A program made the translations under genes and the position numbers. This document shows positions 62,481 to 64,000 of a stretch of DNA of 64,000 nt, piece by piece (positions within the stretch are counted from its first letter, which is position 1; each line of letters begins with the position of its first letter). The notes beneath the pieces are model-generated. The model was not told the origin of the DNA, did no database searches, and saw nothing but the letters and a program-made list of their open reading frames with translations. Origin of the DNA: Prorocentrum cordatum (Eukaryota > Sar > Dinophyceae > Prorocentrales > Prorocentraceae); NCBI GenBank assembly GCA_963575745.1, contig CAUYUJ010020148.1, forward strand, positions 48,501 through 112,500, read 5' to 3'.

Positions 62481-63240
62481 GTGTGCACGCATGTATGATT
62501 GTGTGCATGAACGGATGCATGCATGTATGCATGTTTGTATGTATGTGTGCACGTATGCGTGCATGTATGCATGTATGCGTGTGTGTGTGTGGACCTGTTT
62601 GCATGTGTGTATGTACGAGCGCATGCATGCATACCTGCATGTATGTGTGTATGCATGTATCTGTACCTGTGGGCATGTATGTATGTGTGCATGCATGCAT
62701 GCATGCATGTGTGCATCTATGTCTGTGTGCATATATACACGTGTGTGTATGTTGGGATGCGTGTGTGTGTGCATGCACGCATGCACACATGCATGTCTGT
62801 ATATATGTATGTATGTATGTGTGTAAGCAAGTACGTGTGTATGTCCGTATGTATGTATGTATGTATGTATGTATGTATGTATGCAATTAGGTAGGTATGT
62901 ATGTACGCATGCATGTATGCATGCAAGTCTGTATCCGTGTTCATCATGTCGACATGCATACATGCATGCCAGCATGCATGCATACATGCAAGCGTACATG
63001 CATGCAGGAACGCACGTACGTGCGTATGTATGGATGTATGTGTGTATGCATGTATGTATGTAAGGTTGTGGGCAGGTATGTATATCTGTATGTATATACG
63101 TATAGACGCATGCATATGTATACACACATATATATATACACATGTACATATACACATGTGTGTACATATATGTACGTATACAGACATGTGTCACCATGAT
63201 ATGTATATATATGTATATATATATGTTTACGTATGTATAT
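62481..63240 (+). repeat. TATG/CATG-type tetranucleotide region
   Basis: Degenerate TGTA/TGCA tetramers over about 760 bp, ending in TATATA-rich sequence near 63200. Frames are open on both strands and give C/M/Y/V-rich or H/T/Y-rich artefacts. Confidence 0.95.
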
Positions 63241-63400
63241 ACGGTGCCTTTGGGGGTTTGTTGGGGCGTCTTGGAGCTTTTTTGGGCCGTCTTGGGCGCA
63301 TCTTGGGCTGTCTTGGAGCCCTGCCAGGCCGTCCTCTTGGGCCGTCCTGGGGCTATCTGGGGGACGTCTTGGGCCGTCTTGGAGCGTCGGCAAACCAAGA
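63241..63400 (-). repeat. P10 array, reverse orientation
   Basis: GGCGTCTTGGAGC, GCCGTCTTGGGCG and CATCTTGGGCTG at about 10 to 12 bp steps. Confidence 0.75.
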
Positions 63401-63596
63401 AGTCATAGATGCTATAATTGTGCGCCTCCATAAAGGAATTCGATGGTCGTGGCCACTTGGGGCTCCCTTGGGATTGCCCGACGCTTATTGGCGCAACCGC
63501 GCTCTATAAAGACGGAACTGCGAGGGCACGCCAGGCTCCAATGACTTGCCACCGAGGCGGTCGGCGCCCAGGCGCCCCGTGGCGCTCGGAGGAGGG
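63401..63596. other. Sequence downstream of the putative transporter exon
   Basis: Unique sequence with no recognised feature; it would contain the 3' end of the transcript from the exon at 63721-63597. Confidence 0.4.
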
Positions 63597-63721
63597 TCAG
63601 CCGCGCGCCGCGGGGACGCTGCTGCGCAGGAGCGTGGCGAGCAGTGCGGCGACGAACATCACAGCGCCCGAGGCCACGAACGTGGCAGGAAGACTGTCCT
63701 GGGCATCGAGCAGAGGACCGA
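63597..63721 (-). CDS. Possible last exon of a multi-span transporter
   Basis: The minus-strand frame reads GPLLDAQDSLPATFVASGAV, MFVAALLATLLRSS, then VPAARG and TGA at 63599-63597. A glycine/proline turn, a short loop with acidic residue, and one last hydrophobic helix with a basic tail is the usual C-terminus of major facilitator carriers such as monocarboxylate transporters. Codons are G/C-ending. CATTCTGTAG just upstream could be the acceptor, although the next base is T rather than the usual G. The earlier exons would lie beyond the window; nothing convincing is seen at 63722-64000. Confidence 0.4.
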
Positions 63722-64000
63722 CTACAGAATGAATTTGCCCCAGTACTTGTCGTGACGACGCTGCGACACATGCGCAGAATGCCCCGTAGATCTACAAACA
63801 TTCTGCTGCTGCTTCGTCGGTTCTGGGAAATCAATGTAGGGGTAAATAGCTTCTGCTGTCGCTCTCCTACTCGGACACTCGCCATCGCCTGGACGTCAAC
63901 TCCCCGTGCATAGTCCGATGCCGTGCGTTCATTTCTTCGCATCCTTCATCGGATGATCCAAGATGCGTCTCGGTGGTCCTCGCGGGGGGAGCAATCTATG
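63722..64000. other. Probable intron or intergenic sequence at window edge
   Basis: Moderate-GC sequence with no recognisable exon. The open frame on minus through this stretch has no protein-like composition. Confidence 0.4.

Noticed and set aside
62121-63431. 436-codon minus frame rich in His, Tyr and Thr
   Set aside because: A tetranucleotide array read in frame; the opposite strand is equally open.

Overview
The window looks like nuclear DNA of a dinoflagellate alga. It is GC-rich and has almost no long natural reading frames. Trinucleotide microsatellites and dispersed repeats dominate. The few believable coding pieces use mostly G or C at third codon positions. One small gene encodes a plastid-type leader with the FVPP motif known from peridinin plastids. 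The retrotransposon fragments are of LINE types common in dinoflagellates. I found no bacterial operon, tRNA, rRNA, CRISPR array or spliced-leader gene. All family calls come from reading the sequence by eye; no database was searched.

Likely host genes are few and all lie on the minus strand. A two-exon start of a secreted-protein gene (12822-12589 joined to 10531-10355) has an in-phase GC-AG intron. A complete 97-residue single-exon gene at 61271-60978 encodes a plastid-targeted, single-span membrane protein. A possible last exon of a membrane transporter lies at 63721-63597. A 35-residue peptide is encoded twice (9814-9710 and 32760-32656), with mostly silent differences. Four decayed LINE pieces are also on the minus strand: a 3' end with a Cys/His motif and nuclease-like domain (about 19330-18588), an endonuclease piece (23873-23391), an ORF1-like piece (about 38463-37540), and the RT end plus RNase H (37323-35890).

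The rest is layered repeats. From left to right: 77-bp tandem units at the edge (1-262); a tandem segment carrying GGC expansions (757-1935); arrays of a 10-bp motif (2003-2625, 6135-7040, 11085-11830); a duplicated 440-bp segment around the putative gene start (12149-13776); microsatellite-rich DNA (17.8-28 kb); two copies of a 400-bp element (28.6-30.1 kb); an AGT array of about 870 bp (33155-34023) next to an 875-bp element that recurs at 43268; LINE remnants (35.9-38.5 kb); an 84-bp tandem (39.5-39.9 kb); more 10-bp arrays (42.8-49 kb); ATC arrays (54.1-60.1 kb); and TGTC/TATG arrays (62.3-63.2 kb).

The most notable material is a set of short elements with terminal inverted repeats or foldback structure. 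At least eight kinds occur. One is a roughly 160-bp element present twice in opposite orientation, each copy flanked by a 5-bp target duplication; one copy sits exactly inside an 11-bp satellite. Another is a 168-bp AT-rich insert that can be read against an empty site in the same window. A third is a 241-bp insert that splits a high-copy dispersed repeat. The 10-bp-periodic arrays, about thirteen P10 tracts plus one array of a different motif, are the other feature that ordinary gene content does not explain.
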